Shown one piece after another: positions 16,870-24,356 of a stretch of 41,614 nucleotides of DNA (positions are counted from its first letter, which is position 1; the number at the start of each line of letters is the position of its first letter). The stretch is from Enterocloster lavalensis (GTDB lineage Bacteria > Bacillota > Clostridia > Lachnospirales > Lachnospiraceae): the NCBI RefSeq assembly GCF_902364025.1, contig NZ_CABJCG010000024.1, positions 51,446 to 93,059 on the forward strand, read 5' to 3'. A model generated the notes under the pieces. That model did not search any database and was not told the DNA's origin. It saw nothing but the letters and a program-made list of their open reading frames with translations. Position numbers and translations under genes: made by a program.

Positions 16870-17830
16870 GCTGGTGATCTCCGGCACCGGCCAGGTGTAC
16901 AAAAACCTGGCGCTGGAGGAGGCGCTGCTGCGGGAGCTGAAGGAAGGGCAGTGCGGTCTTTATCTGTGGGTCAACGACCCCTCGGTGATCCTGGGAAATA
17001 ACCAGTGCGCCTACCTGGAGTGCAGTCCCGGACTCTGCCGAAGCCGCAAAATCGCGGTGGCCAGACGGCGGTCCGGAGGCGGGGCGGTCTATCACGACCG
17101 GGGCAATCTGAATTTTACCTTCTTCTACTGGCCGGGGCAGGCGGGGGAGGAAGAATTTCGGGAACTGGCCCGCAGCGCCATTGAAGCGCTGGCGGGGCGT
17201 CCCGTGAAGTCCTATGGCAACGACTTCCTCATTGACGGGAAAAAGATCAGCGGCATGGCAGGTTACGAGGAGGACGGCAGAAGGCTTTTGCACGGCACGG
17301 TTCTGGTAAATGCAGACATGGAGGCAATGAGTCAGGCGCTCACCGTAAGCGCCAAAAAGCTGCGCTCCAACGGGGTGGACTCGGTGAGAAAACGGGTGGC
17401 GAACCTGACGGAATTTGCTCCCGGGATATCTGTGAGCCAGGTCCGCGAAAAAATGGCAAGGTCATTTTCCGAGACCTGGGGGCCGGTGGAAACCGTGCGG
17501 TTCGGGGAGGAGGAAATGCCCGGGGATTTTCTGGCTTACGCTGCCGCGGACTGGATTTACGGCGAGAGCCCGGACTGCGAGATGGTGATGGAAGCCGCTT
17601 CGGGAGCGGGGATTTACCAGCTGGTATTCCGTGTGGAGGGAGAGCGCATAAGCGAGGCCCGGCTGTACTCCGACGCGGAGGCCCGCGAGAACCACAGCGG
17701 TTTTGAACGGGAACTGGCCGGGGCGGTTTACGAGGAGACACAGTTGAAAGAACGGCTGGAGCGGTATGTGAGCGCGCTGGCCGCAGCGGGATCGGAATCT
17801 GGAAATCCCCAGGGAGGCCGCCGCGTTTGA
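16862..17830 (+). CDS. lplA: Lipoate-protein ligase
   Basis: The protein has 322 residues. It has the ligase hallmarks RRRSGGGAVYHDRGNLNFTFFY (lipoate/AMP site), the segment KKISGMAGYE and the HGTVLVN strand, followed by the C-terminal accessory domain (LplA_C). It activates free lipoate with ATP and attaches it to lysines of carrier domains. It overlaps the 3' end of the dihydrolipoyl dehydrogenase gene by 8 nt, so the two are translationally coupled. No E1/E2, glycine cleavage or acetoin genes are in the window, so the carriers other than the fused domain lie elsewhere. Confidence 0.92.
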   Translation: MNRLVISGTGQVYKNLALEEALLRELKEGQCGLYLWVNDPSVILGNNQCAYLECSPGLCRSRKIAVARRRSGGGAVYHDRGNLNFTFFYWPGQAGEEEFRELARSAIEALAGRPVKSYGNDFLIDGKKISGMAGYEEDGRRLLHGTVLVNADMEAMSQALTVSAKKLRSNGVDSVRKRVANLTEFAPGISVSQVREKMARSFSETWGPVETVRFGEEEMPGDFLAYAAADWIYGESPDCEMVMEAASGAGIYQLVFRVEGERISEARLYSDAEARENHSGFERELAGAVYEETQLKERLERYVSALAAAGSESGNPQGGRRV

Positions 17831-17899
17831 GCATGACGGACTGGCCGGCGGATCACACGAAACGGTCCGTCAAGACCATAAAAACCAGAGAAAATGGAG

Positions 17900-17930
17900 A
17901 TGGCATCGGAGAAATCCGGTGCCATTTGTG
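17900..17930 (+). terminator. Hairpin downstream of lplA, possible terminator
   Basis: ATGGCATCGGA (17900-17910) pairs with TCCGGTGCCAT (17915-17925) around a GAAA loop, with one G-T wobble; the 3' side is only moderately T-rich (TTTGTGTT). A further TGACGGAC/GTCCGTCA inverted repeat lies at 17834-17872. Confidence 0.5.
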
Positions 17931-17946
17931 TTGGAGGAAATGGGCC

Positions 17947-18277
17947 ATCGGCGGTTACTGTTCACAGGCAATATCCCGCGAGGTGTTTTTTGTGAGTGGA
18001 GCGCAGCGGAAGTCACAGAAAACCCGAGGATAGCGGCGCGAAACGGCGGTTTTTTGCCGTTTCTGTGCATCGCGAAGCGTGTTACTGGGAACGGAGTGTA
18101 CAGTAGCCATCGGCGGTTACTGTTCACAGGCAATATCCCGCGAGGCGTTTTTTGTGAGTGGAGCGCAGCGGAAGTCACAGAAAACCCGAGGATAGCGGCG
18201 CGAAACGGCGTTTTTTTGCCGTTTCTGTGCATCGCGAAGCGTGTTACTGGGAACGGAGTGTACAGTAGCCATCGGCG
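17947..18277. repeat. Two tandem copies of a 162-bp structured repeat
   Basis: Copy 1 (17947-18108) and copy 2 (18109-18270) are almost identical; the next 7 nt (ATCGGCG, 18271-18277) start a third copy and then diverge. I see only two differences: a GAGGTG/GAGGCG change and GGCGGTTTTTT/GGCGTTTTTTT. Each unit is rich in inverted repeats. Its ends GGTTACTGTTCAC and GTGTACAGTAGCC are imperfect inverted repeats (11 of 13). Inside are AAACGGC/GCCGTTT with a T-rich loop, CACAGAAA/TTTCTGTG, and a TGTGA/TCACA pair around GGAGCGCAGCGG. It resembles a BIME/MITE-like interspersed element. The rest of the 550-bp gap holds the promoter at 18307. Confidence 0.9.
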
Positions 18278-18306
18278 TAACCTTCAAGCGGCTGTTGGCC
18301 TGACCC

Positions 18307-18353
18307 TTGACATGAGTACGATATCGGACTATAATGAGTACGAAATCGGATTA
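18307..18353 (+). promoter_or_regulatory. MarR gene promoter with tandem direct-repeat operators
   Basis: TTGACA (18307-18312), a 17-bp spacer and TATAAT (18330-18335) make a near-consensus promoter. Two 20-bp direct repeats start at 18312 and 18334, exactly 22 bp apart (two helical turns), and agree at 18 of 20 positions; the shared core is GAGTACGA-ATCGGA. The first includes the palindrome CGATATCG. They cover the spacer, the -10 and the start region, as expected for autorepression. Confidence 0.8.
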
Positions 18354-18384
18354 AGCCCGAAAAGAGCGCAGGGAGGGAACGGAT

Positions 18385-18822
18385 TTGGAGGAGAGACAAC
18401 AAAATGACGTCAATGAGTTCAACCGGCTGTACAAGGAGATGGACGACCTTTACCACGATATCGCGCTGAAGCTGGGGCTGTCGGACAGCGCCCTTACGAT
18501 TTTTTACGCGATTTGTGAGCTGGGAGACGGCTGCCTGCAGAAGGATATCTGCAGCCAGTCCTTCTGCAGCAAGCAGACCATCAACTCGTCGATCCGCAAG
18601 CTGGAGCGGGAGGGAACCGTGTACTTAAAGCGCGGAAAGGGCAAAAACATGCATATCTATCTGACGGAGCCGGGCCGGGAATTTGTGGAGAACAAGGTAC
18701 GCCCGGCCATCGGGATGGAGGCCCAGGCGTTTCTGGAGCTGACGCCAAAGGAGCGGGGCGAGCTTCTGCGCCTGACCGGGAAGTACCTGGAACATTTCCG
18801 GGAGCTGGAGCGGCGGATGTGA
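18385..18822 (+). CDS. MarR-family regulator of the ABC exporter
   Basis: The protein has 145 residues. The winged helix is CLQKDICSQSFCSKQTINSSIRKLEREGTVYLKRGKGKNMHIYLTEPGREFVENKV, followed by the C-terminal dimerisation helices. The start is TTG 18385, chosen because AGGGAGGGA (18370-18378) is 6 nt upstream and no ATG in frame precedes residue 19. It is followed after 51 nt by the two ABC exporter genes, the standard MarR-plus-heterodimeric-exporter arrangement of Lachnospiraceae. Direct repeats in its promoter suggest autoregulation. The ligand is unknown. Confidence 0.88.
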   Translation: MEERQQNDVNEFNRLYKEMDDLYHDIALKLGLSDSALTIFYAICELGDGCLQKDICSQSFCSKQTINSSIRKLEREGTVYLKRGKGKNMHIYLTEPGREFVENKVRPAIGMEAQAFLELTPKERGELLRLTGKYLEHFRELERRM

Positions 18823-18873
18823 GCCCGCCCGGCCGGAAAAAAACGGAATTTGACTGACATTGGAGGACTTTTT

Positions 18874-20610
18874 ATGAAAACCGTACTGCGGTTCCTGAAA
18901 CCGTATAAACGATTGTGCGTTCTGACCCTTTTAACCATGCTGGTGGACGCCGCGGGGGCGCTTCTGATCCCAACGCTGACGGCGGATATGATCAATATCG
19001 GCGTGAGCGGAGGCGATCTGCACTTTATTGTCCAGCGGGGGCTGGCCATGGTGGCGGTCACCGTGCTGGCCGGGGCGGCGACCCTGTTTGGGAGCTGGCT
19101 GTGCGCGGATTTATCCGCCAAAGTGGGGAAGGATATGCGAAACGCCGTCTACGACAAATCCCTGGCTTTCTCCGCCCATGATTTCGAGCAGTTTGGAACC
19201 GGGTCCATGATTGCCAGGACGTTGAACGACGTCAACATTATCCAGCAGTCCATTGTCTGGTGCATTCAGATGGTGATCCCGGTGCCCGCTCTGTGCACCA
19301 TGGGAATCGTCATGGCCTTTGCCATCGACGCTACCATGGGATATCTGCTGATCGCCGTGACGGCCCTGATCATTGTGCTGGCGGTTCTGGTGACGCGGAA
19401 GGCCTCCGTGATTTTCGAGAGCCTTCAGCGCTTTCTGGACCGGATGAACGTGGTGCTGCGGGAAAATATCACCGGCGTGCGGGTGATCCGGGCGTTCAAC
19501 AAGGAGCGCAGGGAGGAGGCGCGCATCCGCAGAACCTTCGAGCAGTACGCGGAGTCCTCCATCCAGGCCAACCGGCTGTTCGTGGGGCTGGACAGCACGG
19601 CGTTTTTTATGATCAACCTGTGTATTGTGGCCATACTCTGGATCGGCGGCAACCGCATCGGGGCCGGTTATATGGAGATCGGAGATATCACCGCCCTGAT
19701 CGAATATGCGATACTCATTCTCTACTATATTATTATGGCGCAGATGGTTATCATCCTGCTGCCCAGGGCTCGGGTCTGCCTGCGCAGGATGGAGGAGGTT
19801 CTGTCCAGGAAGCCGGAGATCCGCGACGGGGAGATCCCCCTGCTGCCGGACCTGGGACGGGAGGACGCGGTGGTGGCGTTTGATCATGTTTCCTTCCGCT
19901 TTGCGGACGCGGACGAGGATACCCTGGGCGGACTGACCTTTACCTGCCTGCGGGGACAGACCACCGCCATCATCGGGGGAACCGGGAGCGGGAAATCCAC
20001 CATTGCCAAACTGATTCTGCGGTTCCACGACGTGACCTCCGGCGAACTGCGGTTCGACGGGCGGGACGTACGCGCCATGACTCAGAATGAGCTGCGCAGG
20101 CGCATCGCCTATATCCCGCAGAAGGCGTGGCTGTTTTCTGGGACCATCGCGGATAACCTGCGCGATGGACGGGAGGAAGCGCGGGAGTCCGAGATGCTTC
20201 ACGCTCTTAAGGTGGCTCAGGCCGGTTTTGTGGAGGAGCTGCCGGAGGGGCTGAACGCCCATGTGGCCCAGGGCGGGACGAACTTTTCGGGAGGTCAGAA
20301 GCAGCGCCTCTCCATCGCCAGAGCGCTGATGAAACAGGCGGATTTGTACATTTTCGACGACAGCTTTTCCGCTCTGGATTTTAAAACGGACGCGGCGCTG
20401 AGAAAGGCCCTTGCCGCGGAGACCGGGGACGCCGCGGTGCTGATTATCGCCCAGCGGATCAGCACGATTTTGAATGCGGATAAAATCATCGTGCTGGACA
20501 ACGGGCGCGTGGTGGGGATGGGCAGCCATGCCGGGCTGATGGAGAACTGCCCGGTTTACCGGGATATTGCCAGGTCGCAGATGAAAGGAGATGAGCGGGA
20601 TGCAGGATGA
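18874..20610 (+). CDS. ABC exporter half-transporter, degenerate-site subunit
   Basis: The protein has 578 residues: six TM helices (residues about 15-310) and a nucleotide-binding domain. Walker A is GGTGSGKST (about 367) and the signature FSGGQKQR is intact. The Walker B reads LYIFDDSFSALD, so Asp496 replaces the catalytic Glu. The switch region reads IIAQRIS, so Gln527 replaces His. This is the pattern of the non-catalytic subunit of heterodimeric exporters such as BmrC or TM287. The start is ATG 18874 with GGAGGA 6 nt upstream, rather than the TTG at 18850. It overlaps the partner gene. Probably a drug or lipid exporter. Confidence 0.92.
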   Translation: MKTVLRFLKPYKRLCVLTLLTMLVDAAGALLIPTLTADMINIGVSGGDLHFIVQRGLAMVAVTVLAGAATLFGSWLCADLSAKVGKDMRNAVYDKSLAFSAHDFEQFGTGSMIARTLNDVNIIQQSIVWCIQMVIPVPALCTMGIVMAFAIDATMGYLLIAVTALIIVLAVLVTRKASVIFESLQRFLDRMNVVLRENITGVRVIRAFNKERREEARIRRTFEQYAESSIQANRLFVGLDSTAFFMINLCIVAILWIGGNRIGAGYMEIGDITALIEYAILILYYIIMAQMVIILLPRARVCLRRMEEVLSRKPEIRDGEIPLLPDLGREDAVVAFDHVSFRFADADEDTLGGLTFTCLRGQTTAIIGGTGSGKSTIAKLILRFHDVTSGELRFDGRDVRAMTQNELRRRIAYIPQKAWLFSGTIADNLRDGREEARESEMLHALKVAQAGFVEELPEGLNAHVAQGGTNFSGGQKQRLSIARALMKQADLYIFDDSFSALDFKTDAALRKALAAETGDAAVLIIAQRISTILNADKIIVLDNGRVVGMGSHAGLMENCPVYRDIARSQMKGDERDAG

Positions 20611-22417
20611 GCAGAATATACCTTACGAGGACGACTACGCCTACGAGATGCCGGACCACGCAGGTAAAACAATCCGGCGGCTTTGGCGCTCCGTGAGCGA
20701 TCAGCACGGCCGGCTTGCGGTGGTGCTGGTGTCGGTCGCATTTTATACCCTGCTCTCCATCTATGCGCCGTTCTACAGCGTCCGAATCGTGGACTTTCTG
20801 TGGAACGGCATCCGAAGCGCCCATGCCCAGGGAACGGTGTTCCGGGTGAGTTGGGAGCAGGGCGGGAGGGAGATTGCGGTTCTGTTGGCCGTCTACACGG
20901 CTACGGCAGGGCTTTATACCCTGCAGAGTTTTCTCATGTCCAGCTTTGCGGAGCGGTTGAGCCTGAGGCTTCGGACCGAGATCAGCGAGAAAATAAACCG
21001 TCTGCCCCTGGTGTATTTCGACAACCACAGGACGGGCGAAGTGATGAGCCGGGCGGTTAACGACCTGGATAAGATGTCGGAGGCGCTGCAGACCGGCCTG
21101 TTAAGGCTGTTCACCGCGGCGGGCATGGTGGCCGGTTCCCTGGTGGTTATGTTTCAGATGCAGGTCTGGCTGACGCTCATTTTCCTGTTTTTCATGGGGC
21201 TGGCGCTGCTGTCCACCAAGCTGTTTGCGGCCAAAACCCTGCAGCTGGCGGCCCGGCGGCAGCAGTGCGTGAGCAATGTGACGGCGCGGGTGGAGGAAGC
21301 GTACAGCGGCCGCGTGATCATCAAGGCGTTTGGCCGGGAGCAGAACAGCTCCCGGGAGATTCACAGGGCCACGGAGGAGCTGGCCGAAGTCTCCCGCAAG
21401 GCGGATTTTCTGGTAAACGCCATCAACCCGGCCATCCGCCTGGTGAACCGGCTGGGACAGGTGCTGATCGCAGTGACGGCGGGAAAGCTCCTGATCGACG
21501 GGGCGCTCAGCGTGGGTACATTCCAGGCGTTTTTCCAGTACGTGAACCAGTCCGCGGAGCCGCTGACCGAGGGGGCCTACATGGTCAACTCTATGCAGTC
21601 GGCCCTGGCTTCGGTGGAGCGCATTTACGCGCTGTTAGACGAGCCGGAGATCGGGGCGGAGCCGGAGACGGCGGCGCTGACCGGGCGCACGGAAGGAAGA
21701 GTCGAGTTTCGCAACGTGAGGTTCGGCTACACGCCGGAGCGGGTGCTGATGAAGGATATCAGTTTTACCGCCCATCCGGGCCAGAAGATTGCGGTGGTGG
21801 GCAGCACCGGAGCGGGAAAGACCACGTTAATCAACCTGCTTATGCGGTTTTACGAGGTGGACGGAGGGACGATCCTGCTGGACGGCGTGGACACGAAAAC
21901 CATGTCCAGGTCCTGGCTGCGCAGCCATTTCGGCATGGTTTTGCAGGACACCTGGCTTTTTGAGGGAACCATTGCCGAAAATATCGCTTACGGCAAGCCG
22001 GATGCCACCCGGGAGGAGATCGTGGCCGCGGCCAAGGCGGCCCGAGTGGACTTTTTCGTGCGGACCATGCCCAAGGGTTACGATACGGTTCTGGGCAATG
22101 ACACGGAGAATATTTCCGTGGGCCAGCGCCAGCTCCTGACCATCGCCCGGGTGGTGCTCAGCAACCCGGCGCTGTTGATTCTGGACGAGGCCACCTCCAG
22201 CGTGGACACCAGGACGGAGATGGAGATCAACCGGGCGATGAACGCCCTGATGGAGAACCGGACCAGCTTTGTGATCGCCCACCGGCTGTCCACCATTGTG
22301 GACGCGGACCTGATCCTGGTGATGGAGAACGGCAATATCATTGAGCAGGGAAAGCACCGGGAGTTGGTAAAAGCCAATGGACCGTACGCCCAGCTTTATT
22401 ACAGCCAGTTCGCTTAA
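20600..22417 (+). CDS. ABC exporter half-transporter, catalytic subunit
   Basis: The protein has 605 residues: a tyrosine- and acid-rich N-terminal tail, six TM helices and an NBD. Walker A is GSTGAGKTT, Walker B is LLILDEATSSVD with catalytic Glu530, and the switch His561 is in FVIAHRLS. The signature is altered to ISVGQ (505-509) instead of LSGGQ. Together with the first subunit this leaves one complete and one degenerate ATP site. ATG 20600 is preferred to ATG 20591 because AAAGGAG (20584-20590) abuts 20591 but is about 9 nt from 20600. It overlaps the upstream stop by 11 nt. Confidence 0.92.
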   Translation: MQDEQNIPYEDDYAYEMPDHAGKTIRRLWRSVSDQHGRLAVVLVSVAFYTLLSIYAPFYSVRIVDFLWNGIRSAHAQGTVFRVSWEQGGREIAVLLAVYTATAGLYTLQSFLMSSFAERLSLRLRTEISEKINRLPLVYFDNHRTGEVMSRAVNDLDKMSEALQTGLLRLFTAAGMVAGSLVVMFQMQVWLTLIFLFFMGLALLSTKLFAAKTLQLAARRQQCVSNVTARVEEAYSGRVIIKAFGREQNSSREIHRATEELAEVSRKADFLVNAINPAIRLVNRLGQVLIAVTAGKLLIDGALSVGTFQAFFQYVNQSAEPLTEGAYMVNSMQSALASVERIYALLDEPEIGAEPETAALTGRTEGRVEFRNVRFGYTPERVLMKDISFTAHPGQKIAVVGSTGAGKTTLINLLMRFYEVDGGTILLDGVDTKTMSRSWLRSHFGMVLQDTWLFEGTIAENIAYGKPDATREEIVAAAKAARVDFFVRTMPKGYDTVLGNDTENISVGQRQLLTIARVVLSNPALLILDEATSSVDTRTEMEINRAMNALMENRTSFVIAHRLSTIVDADLILVMENGNIIEQGKHRELVKANGPYAQLYYSQFA

Positions 22418-22431
22418 GACAATTTTATAGA

Positions 22432-22494
22432 AGCCGCCCGGAACGGGCGGCTGGGGCAGGGGAATAACGCGGAGGCGGGAACCCCTGCTTTTTT
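22432..22494 (+). terminator. Terminator pair after the ABC exporter
   Basis: A tight hairpin, AGCCGCCCG-GAA-CGGGCGGCT (22432-22452), is followed by a second one, GCAGGGG (22456-22462) with CCCCTGC (22482-22488) and TTTTTT (22489-22494). From 22495 to 22626 I see no gene. Confidence 0.85.
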
Positions 22495-22626
22495 GAATGC
22501 AATGGGTCGCTGGCGCAGCCTGCAAGCGATTGTCATGGAAGTCAATGCCGGGGCGGCTGTTTTGTCTGCCGGCCGGTTCGCGTTTGCTGCAGCGCAGAGG
22601 CGTTGTAAAAGGGGTTATCGCTCTGG

Positions 22627-24114
22627 TCAGACGGCCGCCCTGACCGCTCGCTGCCGCCGTTTCGCCACGGTGGAGAAGAGCAGAATGGGGATACCGGCTG
22701 CCAGCGCGCATCGCACGGCCAGAATCGGACTTAAGGGGCAGAAGGACAGGGAGTGGATGTAGTATTCCGGAAGGAATCCGGCGAGGACCCGCAGGTGGCC
22801 GGAGTAGCAGAACACATCCACCAGAATGTCCTCCGTCATGAGGCAGAAGATGCCGAGGATTGTGGCGGCGGCCCGGTTTTTAACCGGAACGGCCAGGGCG
22901 GAGAACACGGCCGCATAGGACCAGTGGAGCAGGATCTGCAATACCAGGCGGCACAACAGGTCCAGGGGGGAGAGTATGCCGGGGCCAAACAGCAGGAAAA
23001 AGCCTGCGCCGCAGAGCAGCACGTAGAGAATGATCATGGCGGCGGTATGTATGCACACCAGCCGGAATGCGCTCCAGGGCCGCGCCCGTCCGGCGCCGGA
23101 GGATGCAGAGCGCACCGCCAGGAGGCAGGTAAACAGGGAGAGCAGATGAGGCGGCGCTCCCACCGCACGGACCGCGTCGGCGCCGGATGGGGTGAAGCCG
23201 AACATGAGCTCCGGGCTGACTCCGATCCCGCCGATCACCGGGCCTTTCGCCAGGTGGAAAAAGACGTGGACGGTGGACAGCGCGTAGATCAGTACCGCGG
23301 CGTATGGGAGAAGGGGAAGGCCGCGGGGCCGCCTGGGAGCGCCGGTGCGGCAGAGGGCGGCCCGGGCCTCCTGCTCCCTGCGCATGTCACATCCGGCCGC
23401 CGCGGTCAGGATTCCCGCGGCCACGGCTGCGGGCAGGCTGTGGCGGAAATGGATGGCGGACAGAAAGAGAACTACGGATTCGTCCTGGAGCGCCATGGTG
23501 ACGGCGGTGTAGGCCATGTAACCGGCAAAGAGGGAGGACACCGCCGGAACCTCCTCCATCATCCGCGCCACCAGCCCGCTTCCCCAGAAGAGGGCGGGAA
23601 GGCAGAGGAGCAGGGAAAACGCGGCCGTCAAAAAGCCCTGGCCATCCGGGACGCGGCCGCCCTCGGAGAGCACGGAGAGCACCGCGATGGCGTTTTCCAT
23701 GGCCATGGTCAGGTCGGAGGCCAGGATGGAGACGGCCGCAAGCCGGGTTCTGCCGGCGCAGGAGCAGGGGATTGCGGGGGCGGGGGCGGCAGAGGGGGAG
23801 GACGCGGCGGCGGAGCCTGTTGTTCCGGCGGCGCAGACTGAGGTCCCGCAGCAGGCTCCGTCCTTCAACATCTGCCAGGTGACGTAGAGCATGGCCGCGC
23901 CGCCCAGAAGGCGCAGGTGCAGCCATGAGATGTCCAACAGCCGTCCGGCGGCCCAGATGAAGGCCAGGGTGAACACCGGGGCCAGGCCGATTCCCAGCCT
24001 GCGCATGATTGCCGCCTGCCTGTCCGGCAGCCCGCGGGTGGCCATGGCGATCACGCCCACGTTGTCGCAGGAGACGGCCAGATTGATCAGTACGATTTGC
24101 AGAAACACGGACAA
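22627..24114 (-). CDS. TerC-like membrane protein with extra C-terminal membrane domain
   Basis: The protein has 495 residues on the minus strand. The N-terminal half is TerC-like: two internal repeats each with an acidic membrane motif, SCDNVGVIAMA (Asp17) and SDLTMAMENAIAVLS, between several TM helices. TerC proteins are linked to metal (manganese) export or tellurite resistance. A Cys/Ala/Ser/Pro-rich loop (CCGTSVCAAG to CSCAG) joins the repeats. The C-terminal 220 residues add about six TM helices unlike TerC and loosely like an ABC-2 permease. I start at TTG (complement of 24112-24114), since GGAGGT precedes it by 6 nt; the frame is open to 24303, but that part is not TerC-like. It is the only clear minus-strand gene. 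Confidence 0.75.
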   Translation of the reverse strand: MSVFLQIVLINLAVSCDNVGVIAMATRGLPDRQAAIMRRLGIGLAPVFTLAFIWAAGRLLDISWLHLRLLGGAAMLYVTWQMLKDGACCGTSVCAAGTTGSAAASSPSAAPAPAIPCSCAGRTRLAAVSILASDLTMAMENAIAVLSVLSEGGRVPDGQGFLTAAFSLLLCLPALFWGSGLVARMMEEVPAVSSLFAGYMAYTAVTMALQDESVVLFLSAIHFRHSLPAAVAAGILTAAAGCDMRREQEARAALCRTGAPRRPRGLPLLPYAAVLIYALSTVHVFFHLAKGPVIGGIGVSPELMFGFTPSGADAVRAVGAPPHLLSLFTCLLAVRSASSGAGRARPWSAFRLVCIHTAAMIILYVLLCGAGFFLLFGPGILSPLDLLCRLVLQILLHWSYAAVFSALAVPVKNRAAATILGIFCLMTEDILVDVFCYSGHLRVLAGFLPEYYIHSLSFCPLSPILAVRCALAAGIPILLFSTVAKRRQRAVRAAV

Positions 24115-24281
24115 GATATACCTCCAGCCAAGGGGATTTTGAAGCTGCGGCTCCCGTCTGAGGGGCGAAAAGGGCGGCGGTTCAGGTATTGCCGAATCGC
24201 AGGGGCACGCAGACCGAAAATACGCCTTAGAACAATACTCACAATCATTGTATGCGCCCCGCCCCCCAGACCATGCCCTTC

Positions 24282-24311
24282 TTGACATTTTATGCCCTCC
24301 CATTGTACTAT
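24282..24311 (+). promoter_or_regulatory. Promoter of the AraC-family gene
   Basis: TTGACA (24282-24287), an 18-bp spacer and TACTAT (24306-24311), 46 nt before the start codon. The divergent gap 24115-24356 holds no other gene that I can support. Confidence 0.7.
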
Positions 24312-24356
24312 TACAGGGAATAACGGGCGCTTGTCCGGGAATGCGGGTGGATACAG

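Noticed and set aside
17870..18407. Open frames on both strands across the 162-bp tandem repeat (17919-18407 + and 17870-18232 -)
   Set aside because: They exist because the repeat length is a multiple of three and the unit lacks stops. The encoded peptides just repeat, have no ribosome binding site and match no protein pattern.
19111..20529. Minus-strand frame of 472 codons opposite the first ABC subunit
   Set aside because: Shadow of the ABC gene; His/Gln-rich and lacking any domain.
22753..23841. Plus-strand frame of 362 codons opposite the TerC-like gene
   Set aside because: Glycine- and glutamate-rich shadow of a strand that encodes clear membrane helices and TerC motifs.
24115..24303. 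N-terminal extension of the TerC-like protein up to 24303
   Set aside because: The extra 63 residues are not TerC-like and would cover the divergent promoter region. A good GGAGGT lies before the TTG at 24114.
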